64,000 nt of DNA from Massilia aurea (GTDB lineage: Bacteria; Pseudomonadota; Gammaproteobacteria; Burkholderiales; Burkholderiaceae_D): the NCBI RefSeq assembly GCF_024753205.1, contig NZ_JANUGZ010000008.1:46250-110249 (forward strand), read 5' to 3'. Under the pieces are notes generated by a model. That model did no database searches, had not been told where the DNA came from, and saw nothing but the letters and a program-made list of their open reading frames with translations. The stretch's first letter is position 1, and each line of letters opens with the position of its first letter. Shown in pieces: positions 35,076 through 44,001 of the stretch. The position numbers were made by a program, and so were the translations under genes.

Positions 35076-35687
35076 TTATCCAGCTCTCTTCCTCAGATGT
35101 TCCATCAAATGCTCGCGTAGCTTTGGATCAAGTGACGGGACGACACGCGAGAATGCCCGGCCTACTGCCGCCTCTTCGGAGCGGGCTGTTCCCTGATCAA
35201 TTCCAATCTTCCACGCTGCCGCCAGCGCCACCGCTCCAATCAACGCACCGACAACCGCATACCACGCAGGAACGTATCGGAGGACGGCAGGACCCGACAT
35301 GCTAGCGTTCGCGAGTTTCACACTCTTAGATACCTGAGCGTCGATGGCCTTCAACAAATGGGCTCGCTCAGCCGTTTGGAGTTCGAGCTGCACCGCTGCA
35401 GCGCGTGCTGCGGCATCCGCTCTCGCAGCGGCCGCAAGTGATTCGGAAGCGCAGCGCTCTCCGGCCTGGGTGAGAACCAGCGAGGCATTACGTCCGGCTT
35501 CATGCACTGCGGCAGCTGCGAGCCTACCAGCCGATTGCATTTCCTCCGCCGACAGGCGGGCAACCTCATTAAGCTTGTGGGAAAAAAGGATTGCCCCCGT
35601 GACGATGGGATCGTCTTCTGGAATGCTTTCGCCAGTCGTTGTGAACAGCTCTAGGACGATCGCTTTGCGGATCGCGGGATCACCCAT
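35076..35687 (-). CDS. traM: TraM-like conjugation protein
   Basis: The 203-residue protein follows traL by 2 bp. It has an Ala-rich coiled-coil middle, one membrane helix (AVVGALIGAVALAAAWKIGI) and a short basic tail. IncP TraM occupies the same place after TraK and TraL and is needed for efficient transfer. The name rests on position and shape, not on a specific motif. Confidence 0.55.
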   Translation of the reverse strand: MGDPAIRKAIVLELFTTTGESIPEDDPIVTGAILFSHKLNEVARLSAEEMQSAGRLAAAAVHEAGRNASLVLTQAGERCASESLAAAARADAAARAAAVQLELQTAERAHLLKAIDAQVSKSVKLANASMSGPAVLRYVPAWYAVVGALIGAVALAAAWKIGIDQGTARSEEAAVGRAFSRVVPSLDPKLREHLMEHLRKRAG

Positions 35688-35689
35688 CG

Positions 35690-36409
35690 TTACAGATCGA
35701 TCTTGTCGAGTTGGCCATCGATATCGCGACGCATGATCTTCAGGCGGTTACGTTGCATCGTCATAAATCCGTCGTCCTCATCTGCTTCGTTCCAAGTCAA
35801 TCGGCGGGCATGCATCGAACGCAAATCGGCTTCCGCAGTTTTGTGATCTTTCTTCTCCAGTAACACTACGCCAAGCACACGGCTTTTAAACTGCTCGTAC
35901 CCGGTAGTTTGGATGAAGCGCTTCCCGTTCAAGGCAACAGGGCCAAAAAATTCATTTTCCCAAACCACGATCGGACAATCGCTCATTTGCAGGATTGCCT
36001 TTAGTCCGCTGACGGTCTCATGCATTGCAACGCCACCAACAAGTGGCGAGTGAATTACGACGCGGCGGCCCGACTCGACCAGGAATGAGAAGACTTCGTT
36101 CGCGGCAAGGTAATTCACCAGCGGCAAAAACGTAGGTGCGCCAGTGTCGATTACCCAATCCGTGTCCGACTTCAAAATATTTTCCATCAAGACATCGAAA
36201 CGAGTTGGGTCAATATTGGCTTCGTTGTCGGCAATGCTGATGTGCTCGACATTAAGAGCGCCGAACTGCTTGAAGGTTGGACTGGTCGGATCGAGGTCGA
36301 CGCAATTCAAAGGACGTTCTAGCTTAGCCAAATACTGCGCCAACGTCACGGCGATTAGTGACTTACCGACGCCGCCTTTGCCCATCATTACGAAGTGAAT
36401 AGTATTCAT
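35690..36409 (-). CDS. traL: TraL-like P-loop ATPase
   Basis: The 239-residue protein has the MinD/ParA-type Walker A MMGKGGVGKS at its N-terminus and NCVDLDPTSPTFKQF after it. Later segments include DWVIDTGAPTFLPL. TraL of IncP plasmids is an ATPase of this class encoded between traK and traM, as here. It lies 9 bp after the TraK-like gene. Confidence 0.75.
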   Translation of the reverse strand: MNTIHFVMMGKGGVGKSLIAVTLAQYLAKLERPLNCVDLDPTSPTFKQFGALNVEHISIADNEANIDPTRFDVLMENILKSDTDWVIDTGAPTFLPLVNYLAANEVFSFLVESGRRVVIHSPLVGGVAMHETVSGLKAILQMSDCPIVVWENEFFGPVALNGKRFIQTTGYEQFKSRVLGVVLLEKKDHKTAEADLRSMHARRLTWNEADEDDGFMTMQRNRLKIMRRDIDGQLDKIDL

Positions 36410-36418
36410 TGCTCATCC

Positions 36419-36787
36419 TTATGAAAAAAAATCGTCTATCGGCCCGAGTAAAATCTTTTGCGCTTTACTCATTGGTGCGGCGATGGTTGGTACTACTTTG
36501 ACGGACCCTACGGCATCCTTAACCTGCTTCGATCTATAGAGCGGTAGAGGAACTTCTACAGTTATATTCTTCACATCGCGTCTCCGTCTGATCCGGTGTA
36601 TTGTATTTTTGTAATATCCAAATGTAAGGTCGAGTCCTATCGTATTTTTGATGTTTTCGAAAATTGCTGTATGGCTGTGCCCAGCCGAGAGGGCTGCCTC
36701 AATCTCCGGGAGCAGATCGGTGATTTGTGCAGATTTTGATTTCACCTTCGGCAATGGTTTAGTTAGAGAAATGGAAAGACGTGTCAT
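36419..36787 (-). CDS. traK: TraK-like oriT-binding protein
   Basis: The 122-residue basic protein has ITDLLPEIEAALSAGHSHTAIFENIKN followed by GYYKNTIHRIRRRR. This matches the IncP TraK pattern of a short helical DNA-binding domain with a basic end. TraK binds and bends DNA at oriT. The gene is first in the traK-traL-traM unit, with the candidate oriT immediately upstream. Confidence 0.7.
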   Translation of the reverse strand: MTRLSISLTKPLPKVKSKSAQITDLLPEIEAALSAGHSHTAIFENIKNTIGLDLTFGYYKNTIHRIRRRRDVKNITVEVPLPLYRSKQVKDAVGSVKVVPTIAAPMSKAQKILLGPIDDFFS

Positions 36788-36965
36788 TATTTGATGCCGT
36801 TAAGCTGCTTGATTTGAACGATGACGTTGTGGGGCACAGAATTGAAAATGCTATCTCGATGCTACCGCAATGCTCCCAAGATGCCATACCGACGCTATCG
36901 CATTGCTACCTTAGTGCTATATACGGATTGGTTGCTACTTTACACAGCGAACGATATGACTTTAT

Positions 36966-37011
36966 GACGAAAGCGCCATGTTTTTTGCAAGGATTAGCTT
37001 GCACTTTCGTC
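36966..37011. other. Candidate origin of transfer (oriT)
   Basis: GACGAAAGCGC (36966-36976) and GCACTTTCGTC (37001-37011) are inverted with one mismatch. They enclose TGCAA-GGATTAGC-TTGCA (36986-37003). The position just upstream of traK matches IncP-type oriT regions. Short GCTA/TGCTACC repeats between 36855 and 36930 could be TraK-binding sites. No nic sequence was matched exactly, and no relaxase gene is in the window. Confidence 0.5.
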
Positions 37012-37826
37012 GCCGCTACCTATAGAATTCCTTTCGTCGCTATGCGGCATTGTTGTAAACCTCCCCTTTTCCGTTCTGTTGAATCGAAAAGCACCAATTA
37101 GTACGCCGCCTTAGCGGCACATCTCCTGACCAGGGAAGTTTGGCCTGGCACTAATAAAGCAATCCCTCCATATCCTTGTACGCCCGTGGCTCTCTTGCCA
37201 CTTTTTTTTGGCACAGTGCAGGAAATACGGTGGAACACAGAGTGTCGACGAAAGTTAGGCTACATCAGCGTTTCGAGACATTTAGGAACACAGATTTCCC
37301 ACAGATTGGAACTGCCACTCACTTGGGAGGCACATTTCAAGGGTTCTCAGTGTCCTAGCAACAGCAGCTCGACAGCAGCTGCGCCCATGGTCCGGGTCTG
37401 GACCGCATCAATACCAAGAGACGAAGAAAGGCGGATATCGGGAATGCTCCCCGACGCATGAATCGCTGGCCCTGCGGCCCGTGCTAATGCAGCCTCCGCG
37501 ACACCTACGGGTGTGAGTAAGACCATCGGGTGCGAGCGCCACCACAGACCTGCCTACGGGCGGGAAGCGCTACGTGAGAAACCACGTGAGAGTTCAGGGC
37601 CTGGCAGCAGCAAGTCAGGCGATCGGTGACCGAAAGGTGCCGGCGCATTGTCTCTTTGCCAAGAGGGGAGACAAGGCGAAATCAAGGTTCTTACGTTTGG
37701 GTCCCTCTCCCCGGCAATGAGCAATGGTTAGCACTTTGTTAAGAGGCCGTATCCCCTTATGCGTAGCGAAATGCGCAATGGGATGCAGCTTCCCTAACGC
37801 ATCTTTTTCTTAGACTGGAGATATCA
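37012..37826. other. Region between oriT candidate and integrase gene
   Basis: About 800 bp without a supported gene; short frames here have no RBS or recognisable product. A CTTAGACTGGAGATAT stretch just before 37827 provides the RBS of the integrase gene. Confidence 0.4.
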
Positions 37827-39053
37827 ATGGACTCGCTCAAAACACAACTAGACGCTATTCTGGCGAAGCATGCTGGCACGCGCGTAAATGGCTCGGTCGC
37901 CAGCGATCGGACAAGCGAAGCTGCACGTGATTCATTGCATGCGAGTTTCGCCCGCTTGGTCAAACTTGGGTTTCGCCTCCAAAACCCGGAAAACCTAGGT
38001 GCCAAGCACATTCAGGCGCTGTGCAATTTTTGGCACGAGAATGGATACAAGCCAAAGACGATCCAAGGGAACCTGTCTCAGCTGCGCATCTTCTGCCGCT
38101 GGATCGGAAAAGGCGAAATGGTGAAGGATGCGGCGCATTATCTGCCTGATGTCCCTCGGGAGGAATTGCGTGTGAAAACCATCGCGGAGAAAAGCAAAAG
38201 CTGGGCTGCGAATGGAATTGACGTAGCCGAGAAGGTGCGCGAGGCCGATGCCATAGATTGGCGATTCGGGATGATGCTTAGGATGACAGTCGCATTTGGT
38301 CTGCGCCGTATGGAAGTCGTTCAATGCGTTCCATGGAAGGTAGATCGCGTGAGCAAGTTTGCGGCTTATAAAACTAAGGGTGGCCGCCCACGCGATATTT
38401 ATATCGATACCAACGAACAGCGAAAAGTGCTCGACCATGTCAAGGCTTTGCTAAAGCCGAACGAACGAATGGGTTGGCTCACGCAATGCGATGGCAGTAA
38501 AGCCAGTCTGGAATATTCACTTTCGAAATGGAATAAGATGCTGGCCAAAGTCGGAATAACAAAGCAGGCAAGCAATTGCACAGGCCATGGAATGCGCGCG
38601 CAGTATGCTGAGAACGCGGCTCTGATTGCCGATATGATTCCGCCTACGCTGGGCGGGTCGGGCGGACAGATGCCTAGAGAAGTTCTAGACGTCAAAAGAG
38701 TCCAGGTAAGCGAATTGCTCGGACACTCCCGAAAGAGCGTAACCGGTGCTTATTACGGCACTTTCCGTCGAGACAATGGTCCTGACGCTCCAGGCCGTAC
38801 TAAGGATGCTATCGCGGCTGCCGTCCCATTGATTCCTGCGGAGAAGCTGAAAAGCGTTCCGCAGGATCGGATGAATGATTGCATTCGTCTTACCGCGGAA
38901 CTGATGACGGCCAGCGCATTTGTCGAGCCGAGTGTGACGCAAGCGCTGTGGGAGCATCACAGCAGCCGGCATTGCACGGATTGGCTGGTGCCGGGAGTTC
39001 ATAACATCGCGGCTCTCGAAGCGGCTGCCAATCATTTCGCTACCGCTCAATAA
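37827..39053 (+). CDS. Tyrosine recombinase/integrase
   Basis: The 408-residue protein has an N-terminal SAM-like domain (ALCNFWHENGYKPKTIQGNLSQL). The catalytic domain has Arg in TVAFGLRRMEVVQ, the box HGMRAQYA, LLGHSRKSVTGAYYG with the Tyr, and an extended C-terminus of about 90 residues. GGAG precedes the ATG. Integrases of this type occur on conjugative plasmids and ICEs. It is followed by a terminator, so it is transcribed alone. Confidence 0.85.
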   Translation: MDSLKTQLDAILAKHAGTRVNGSVASDRTSEAARDSLHASFARLVKLGFRLQNPENLGAKHIQALCNFWHENGYKPKTIQGNLSQLRIFCRWIGKGEMVKDAAHYLPDVPREELRVKTIAEKSKSWAANGIDVAEKVREADAIDWRFGMMLRMTVAFGLRRMEVVQCVPWKVDRVSKFAAYKTKGGRPRDIYIDTNEQRKVLDHVKALLKPNERMGWLTQCDGSKASLEYSLSKWNKMLAKVGITKQASNCTGHGMRAQYAENAALIADMIPPTLGGSGGQMPREVLDVKRVQVSELLGHSRKSVTGAYYGTFRRDNGPDAPGRTKDAIAAAVPLIPAEKLKSVPQDRMNDCIRLTAELMTASAFVEPSVTQALWEHHSSRHCTDWLVPGVHNIAALEAAANHFATAQ

Positions 39054-39064
39054 GGCTTCAAGCA

Positions 39065-39097
39065 AAAAAATGCCTGGGTTGGCCAGGCATTTTTTCT
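39065..39097. terminator. Bidirectional terminator after integrase
   Basis: AAAAAATGCCTGG and CCAGGCATTTTTT form a 13-bp stem with a 5-base loop (39065-39097). Confidence 0.9.
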
Positions 39098-39223
39098 TCT
39101 TGCTTGATTCAGCTACAGCCACTCGGTATGGTACGAGAGGCTAGCCGGTCGTGGCGCTACGCGCATCCTCGAGCCTGATTTGCGCGTTGGTCAGCATTCG
39201 TTTGCCGGGGTTAAGTAGGGCCT

Positions 39224-39598
39224 TTACGCTGCAAGGCTACTAGTCCCGTTTGTTTGCAACTGTACCGCTTGAAGCTCGCGGACACCATTGAGATATTGAA
39301 GCTGCGGCACGGCAGGGTGCTTGGCACTGGCGCCGGTATGCTCGCGATAGTCCCCCATCACAGCCCGCAACTGGCGCAGGGTCAGGCCAGTTTCCTCGTG
39401 CATACTGATAAGCAAGGCCGGCGCTACGGAAAGCCGACGCTTCTGGACCTTGCAAATTTGCGAGGGATTGACATCAAGCCTTGTCGCGAGCTGCCGATCG
39501 TTACGGGCACCCAGCAGTTGCATTAGGGTATCGAGAAGTAGTGTGGGATTATAGTGCGGATTGTCTGGTCGCACTGCCTCGTAAGTGAACTTGTACAT
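39224..39598 (-). CDS. XRE-like HTH regulator
   Basis: ATG at 39598 (MYKFTYEAV) is preceded by AGGAGCTGAT, a good RBS. The 124-residue protein has an HTH: LLGARNDRQLATRLDVNPSQICKVQ followed by RRLSVAPALLISMHEETGL, typical of Cro/XRE-type domains. An open frame joins it to the upstream TraR/DksA remnant, but this is an artefact of a frameshift there. It is likely a regulator of plasmid or transfer genes. Confidence 0.7.
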   Translation of the reverse strand: MYKFTYEAVRPDNPHYNPTLLLDTLMQLLGARNDRQLATRLDVNPSQICKVQKRRLSVAPALLISMHEETGLTLRQLRAVMGDYREHTGASAKHPAVPQLQYLNGVRELQAVQLQTNGTSSLAA

Positions 39599-39599
39599 A

Positions 39600-39925
39600 T
39601 CAGCTCCTATAGCGAGTCGTCTTGCTCTCACGGCGCTCTTGCGCTTTGACGCAGAGTGTCGTCGTTGGACAGATGAGTAGCCGCCAACGCCGATCATCTC
39701 GCCTGTTTCGGCGCACCATCCAAACTCGTCAGCCTCGATCCGCTTGAGCGCTGCGCGAACGTCGAGCAGCTGCGCCGCGTCACGAACCCGGGCAGCAATC
39801 GCGAGTTGGTGCTCTTCCTCGGCGCTTGCACGATCGATCGGATCCGCACCCGCGTTGCTGCCCCTGATCTCGGCCGCGGACAACTTGGCCCTGGACTGCA
39901 GCGACTCCTCAAGGGCCACCAGCAA
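39600..39925 (-). pseudogene. TraR/DksA-type zinc-finger protein, frameshifted
   Basis: The N-terminal coiled-coil part (DRASAEEEHQLAIAARVRDAAQLLDV) leads into FGWCAETGEMIGVG, the first half of the zinc finger. The second half, LLICPTTTLCVKAQERRE and a stop, lies in another frame after a one-base loss near 39683. TraR/DksA proteins bind RNA polymerase and mimic ppGpp effects. The 5' end is also unclear, as the frame runs upstream without a good start. Confidence 0.7.
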
Positions 39926-39929
39926 TCCG

Positions 39930-41165
39930 TGGAAGCATCGCTTCTGCGCCTCGCCCAGCTGGCAATCCGTATTGAAAACAGCCTACGACCGCGCAGATTT
40001 GGGCTGCGGATGCAAGGGAAAAGGTTCGAGGCGCCTAACGGTGAAATATCACGAGGGGAGTGATCTATTCTCGCTCGCACGGTTCAGTCTGACCGGAGGG
40101 CAGCATGCTGCTGATTGCCAGTACAGCGCGAATTTTGCGCAGAGTCGCGGAGGCGGGGATAACTTCGGAGTAATCGATCAGCAACCGGATGGCTCAGTCA
40201 AGATCCGCCTGGAAATCGGGATGCTCGAGCGCGGTGATGCTGCCGGGCCGGCCGGACCCACCGGGGCGCCAACGGACCGCGTTCCTTCGGTCAAGCAGTC
40301 GTCAATGAAGCTGCTCGGGTTGCTCCACTATCTGTGGGAAGAAGCCGGCCTGAACTAGTGGAAGCCAGCGTTCGCGGGAAAGCGAAGGGCCTCGCTGTCC
40401 TACTGGTGGATCAACAATGCAGCCGACAATGTCTGGGCAGGGCAGGTAAAGCTGGTCGACCAGTTGCTGTTGCCGGCATTTGGTGCGGATGCACGTGAGG
40501 CGGAGCGCAATCGCACGCGCGCTGCTTTGGCGTTGCAGGCCAAACATCGCATGCTTGTAATCGCACCGCTGGCCAGTTTCACGCGGGAGCGCTTTGATGC
40601 AATGGCTCGACAGTTGAAGATTGGAGGCTTCCACGGGATTCCTATGACGTTCATGCAGAATGGCCTGTGGGACAGCACTGTCCGACGGTTCCCGAACGCA
40701 ATAGCGGCGTGGCGCGGCGGACGTAGAACAGTTGCGATCGCGCAGGTAGAACTGAGACAGGGCGGAAAGGGCGTGTATGCCTCCGTTATCGACATGGCGC
40801 TCATGAGTATTACGGCCGAGTTCTTGCCAGTAGAGTCGAGTTATGAACGCACAGTGGCCGATTTTCTGGTGATGCAGGGCCGCTCATGCATGAAACCACT
40901 GTGCTACCAGGCCAGCGCCGACCTGGTGCTGCCGGACTTTATTTTGACGGATACGCTTCGGGAAGTACCAATGGAGGTCTTTGGTCGTGACGACGCGCGG
41001 TACCTCCAGCACAAAGAAGAGAAGAGCGCGCACTACGACGAACAATACGGAAAATCAGGGTGGTGGAGCTGGGATGCGGCTTCCCATGGCGGCAACGTGT
41101 CGAGCGTGCCCTCATTCCCACCTGCGCGTGGATCAAGTGGGAAATACGGCGACAAGGTTGAATAG
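39930..41165 (+). pseudogene. DUF1173-family protein with amber codon
   Basis: A single frame covers GCGCKGKGSRRLTVKYHEG, LLGLLHYLWEEAGLN, then TAG at 40356-40358, then WKPAFAGKRR, LLLPAFGADAREAERNR and the C-terminal QASADLVLPDFILTDT. This is the order of DUF1173 plasmid proteins, of unknown function. The amber codon splits it near the middle. The true start is uncertain because the 5' part overlaps the TraR/DksA remnant on the other strand. Confidence 0.65.
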
Positions 41166-41301
41166 CGGCGCCAGGGAAGCAACTGCAATGAAATCTGGAA
41201 AACGAAGCCCGGTTCCTTGCCCGACTACTTGCAAGTTACTCCCAGAATGCGATACACCCCCATGATCCGTCTTTTCAACTATTGGCCTCGTGCACACATA
41301 G

Positions 41302-41335
41302 AAAAAAGCCCGACATTCGCTCGGGCTTTTTTTCG
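41302..41335. terminator. Bidirectional terminator
   Basis: AAAAAAGCCCGA (41302-41313) and TCGGGCTTTTTT (41321-41332) form a perfect 12-bp stem between the DUF1173 gene and a convergent small gene. Confidence 0.9.
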
Positions 41336-41389
41336 ATTACCAGGAAAGCGCCAGTGCGTATTCGCGACGTCCCCGTCAGAGGACGCGGA

Positions 41390-41572
41390 TCAGCCATTGT
41401 AATTAACGCTGCTTGGGTTCCAGCTCGCGTTCTGGTAATCGCTATCGTCGATGGCTTCATCGTCTTCAACGCTACTGCTCGAACTGCCGTTACACATAAT
41501 GAAGAGTACGCCCACAGCCAGAAGGATGTGGATCGGGTTGGTATTCATGAGAGTGTTAAAAAATTCCATCAC
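41390..41572 (-). CDS. Small membrane protein with conserved NASWNPSSVNYN tail, copy 1
   Basis: The 60-residue product has one membrane helix (IHILLAVGVLFIMC), a Ser/Asp/Glu linker and the tail SDYQNASWNPSSVNYNG. A second, independent copy at 46845-47018 has a different helix and linker but the same tail, which shows selection on the tail. The gene is divergent from a Dsb-like gene. The family is unrecognised; it could be a small inner-membrane factor of the transfer system. Confidence 0.65.
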   Translation of the reverse strand: MMEFFNTLMNTNPIHILLAVGVLFIMCNGSSSSSVEDDEAIDDSDYQNASWNPSSVNYNG

Positions 41573-41637
41573 TTAGTGCTCCAGAAATGCTGTTCGGTAA
41601 AGTACGATCTATATGTCTATAGTAACCCTCAAACTTC

Positions 41638-42144
41638 ATGGCGCAAGTCAACAAACCGATCAACGTGAAGAAGCTGGCCGCTCGTGTTGGAGTCCTGGTT
41701 GCCGCAGCCTTCTGTGTCAACTTACTTTTGAGCCCGGCAACGGAAACGCAGCTCGATGCGTCGGCGATGAGCGCAATCACGACCGATGCCACATTCAAGA
41801 CCACCCTGGGCAACGGATCGCGAGCTATACACGTTTTCCTGAGCACTGAGTGCCCATTCTGCCGGCAGATCGAGCCTGAACTGGATCAGCTCGACAACGT
41901 CACCGTGTACAGGCACATGCTTCCTGGCACCACCGAGTCAAGCCGCCGCTTGGCCGTGAACGTGCGGTGTGCGGACGATCGAGTGAAGGAGTGGAAGGAA
42001 ATCGCGGCAGGCAGACCATCAAGCTTTGCGAAATGTGATGGAACTGCCTTGGAAAAAAATCTGCTGCTGGCGCGGCGTTTGGAATTGACTACGACCCCGA
42101 GCATTGTGTACAAAGATGGGCACGTCTCTACTGGAATGCTTTAG
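41638..42144 (+). CDS. Dsb-like thioredoxin-fold protein
   Basis: The 168-residue protein has an N-terminal membrane or signal helix (ARVGVLVAAAFCVNLLLSP). A DsbC-type catalytic domain follows, with CPFC (FLSTECPFCRQIEPEL) and cis-Pro TTTPSIVYKDG. The dimerisation domain is absent. It would act on periplasmic disulfides. A short degenerate copy of its 5' end is found near 47085. Confidence 0.75.
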   Translation: MAQVNKPINVKKLAARVGVLVAAAFCVNLLLSPATETQLDASAMSAITTDATFKTTLGNGSRAIHVFLSTECPFCRQIEPELDQLDNVTVYRHMLPGTTESSRRLAVNVRCADDRVKEWKEIAAGRPSSFAKCDGTALEKNLLLARRLELTTTPSIVYKDGHVSTGML

Positions 42145-42173
42145 TCCGTCGAGATTGCCAGCCGCATTTCTAA

Positions 42174-42410
42174 GTCAGCAATGCGCTGACAACGCCCCGT
42201 AGGGTTCGTCCAAAGACGAACGTTAGGGAAGGTGGGAAGCGCAACAGTCTCCATATGCAGGCTGCGGCATTGGACCTACGGATCGAAGGGGTCAGCCCTG
42301 CCGCCCTGAGCAGGTTCGGTCGATACCTGGCCGGGGGAGGGGTGGGGTACTATCCATCAAAAGGTTTTACCTACCTGGACCGAGGCCGCATCAGGAGCTG
42401 GGTAGGCTGA
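42174..42410 (+). pseudogene. YcbK-like (DUF882/M15) peptidase, C-terminal fragment
   Basis: A frame without good start encodes REGGKRNSLHMQAAALDLRIEG (contained in 42210-42290), then GGGVGYYPSKGFTYLDRGR and RSWVG plus stop. These correspond to the S-x-H-x-x-A-x-D zinc motif and the HVDxGRxRxW end of YcbK-type murein peptidases. The second His is Tyr here (TYLDRGR). The N-terminal half is absent. Confidence 0.6.
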
Positions 42411-42421
42411 GAACAAAAAGA

Positions 42422-42483
42422 TATCCACAATTATTGTGGATAAGAAAGCAAAGTGGCCCTTACCTGTCATAGGTAAGGGCCAC
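42422..42483. terminator. Palindrome and 13-bp stem terminator
   Basis: TATCCACAA-TTA-TTGTGGATA (42422-42442) contains a TTATCCACA-type DnaA-box sequence on the minus strand. It is followed by a perfect 13-bp stem, GTGGCCCTTACCT with its complement (42453-42465, 42471-42483). The stem is a likely terminator for the ParB-like gene. Confidence 0.65.
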
Positions 42484-42506
42484 CGTCGCTTCGGGCCCAA
42501 CAAAAA

Positions 42507-43500
42507 TTAGGCAGCAGTTTTTGCTGGGTCGTGAGCAGCCGCTGCGTCGAAGATGGTCGTCTGCTTCGAATGGTCGACCGCGCCGTCGTTCTTCGCCTTC
42601 TCCAGCGTCACCATGATTTCTAGCAGCTTTTCGCGGGTGGCCGCGTTCAGTTTCGCGAAAGCCGGGTCCTTCTTGACGTTCGCAAGCGCGTCATACATCG
42701 CCGGCGCCGAACGTTTGACCGCCTTCGTGAACGGGTTGTTGGGCTTAATGTTCTTGCGGGTGAGCTTGACCGGCTTGCCTTGGGCCTCCTTCTCGGATGC
42801 CGCTTCCTCAATCATCTCTGCGGCCTCTTCGCTGCCATGCTCTTTCAACAGCTGAACCGCGAGCGTGACTGTCAAAGCATCATTGGCCACCCGAGCGCGC
42901 AGCTCCTTTGGGGCCGCCATCAGCAGCAGGAGACTTTTGCCCCATTCACCGGACAACCCCAAGCGACGCGCGATCTCACTATTTGGCCTGCCTTTATCGG
43001 CCGGCCGTTTGCACGCGATAGCGTACTCATAGGCTGAGTGTGGATTGCTCTTATTGCCCTGAACCATGGCAACTGTCAGGTCTTCCATGTCAATAGGCTC
43101 TTGCCTTTCTCCTTCTTCGATGGGATCACGATCACAGTTACTTCAGTGATCGGAGGCAGGCCTGCCGCAACCCTGCGGGCGTTTGCGATCGGAATCGCCA
43201 GGAGCCGGGTATGTCCATCGAAAATGTAGATTAGGTCTTGCCCGAAGCTTCGTCCCACTGGAGGGTGCCCGACATCGGTTTGTGAGGGAACCAGCCTTCT
43301 TAGAAGAGCGATTCGGCGTATTCGTCGATCTTGGCTTGGTATGCGTCATTGTGGACGCGGATATTGAAGCCTTCAATAATCCGCAGTTGTTCCACTGGTA
43401 GTTTCCAGAGGTCGCTGGAGCCGGCGCCGGCGGCCTTCATGGCGTCTTTGAGGACGTCAGGATTGATCAATGCGGTGAAGTCGGCTTCCAGCTAATCCAT
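42507..43500 (-). pseudogene. ParB-like protein, multiply broken
   Basis: Read from ATG at 43500, the codons give LRIIEGFNIRVHNDAYQAKIDEYAESL, then EGWFPHKPMSGTLQWDEASGK. A shifted frame gives LIYIFDGHTRLLAIPIANARRVA, and a third section continues MEDLTVAMVQGNKSNPHSAYEYA to an HTH-like NSEIARRLGLSGEWGKSLLLLM. Damage includes TAG at codon 3, TAA after ESLF, and one-base shifts near 43230 and 43085. The layout is that of ParB/Spo0J-like nuclease-regulator proteins of plasmids. Confidence 0.75.
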
Positions 43501-43658
43501 GTTGTGCATGAAGGGGCTCCTGATTGATATACGAGTAGGTACAGCGCCAATGAAGTTTGGCAAGCGATGAAACTGCGGGAGCAGCTAAAACTCGACCCCG
43601 AAATTGCTTGACAGGGGTACGTGTTTTAAATGGAATCAACAACTTAGCCGACTAGAGT

Positions 43659-43677
43659 GATGGACACCGTGTCCATC
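43659..43677. promoter_or_regulatory. GATGGACAC palindrome
   Basis: GATGGACAC-C-GTGTCCATC is a perfect palindrome about 160 bp upstream of the ParB-like pseudogene and just outside the end of a small gene at 43728. It is a plausible operator. 43501-43658 holds no gene. Confidence 0.5.
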
Positions 43678-43727
43678 GTTGACAGCGCTCGAGTAAGCAT
43701 TGGCAACGCAACCAGACTCCACTCAGC

Positions 43728-43931
43728 TTAATCGCCGGTGTCAGTCGAGCCTAGCGAGGGCTGGCGCTTGTCGCCCTGAAAGCCGAACACTTCCTTGCGC
43801 AGTATGGTGAACGAACGTAGGAACGGGCCCATGTTTTCCTCTGCTACTTCGGCCATGGGACTGTGCAGTGCGCGGTCGGCGGTGATAAGGGCGTCGAAAA
43901 GTAAGTCGGCCTCATCCGAAATGATCCGCAT
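43728..43931 (-). CDS. Small hypothetical protein
   Basis: The 67-residue product begins MRIISDEADLLFDALITADRAL and is helical and acidic. It lies between an IS3 element and the ParB-like pseudogene. No family is recognised. Confidence 0.4.
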   Translation of the reverse strand: MRIISDEADLLFDALITADRALHSPMAEVAEENMGPFLRSFTILRKEVFGFQGDKRQPSLGSTDTGD

Positions 43932-44001
43932 CGTGCAAGTCGCCGCTGGAGTAGCCTCGGGTAGTTCGTAAGGGCGTGCAAGATCTTACAGGCTGTAGTG
44001 G

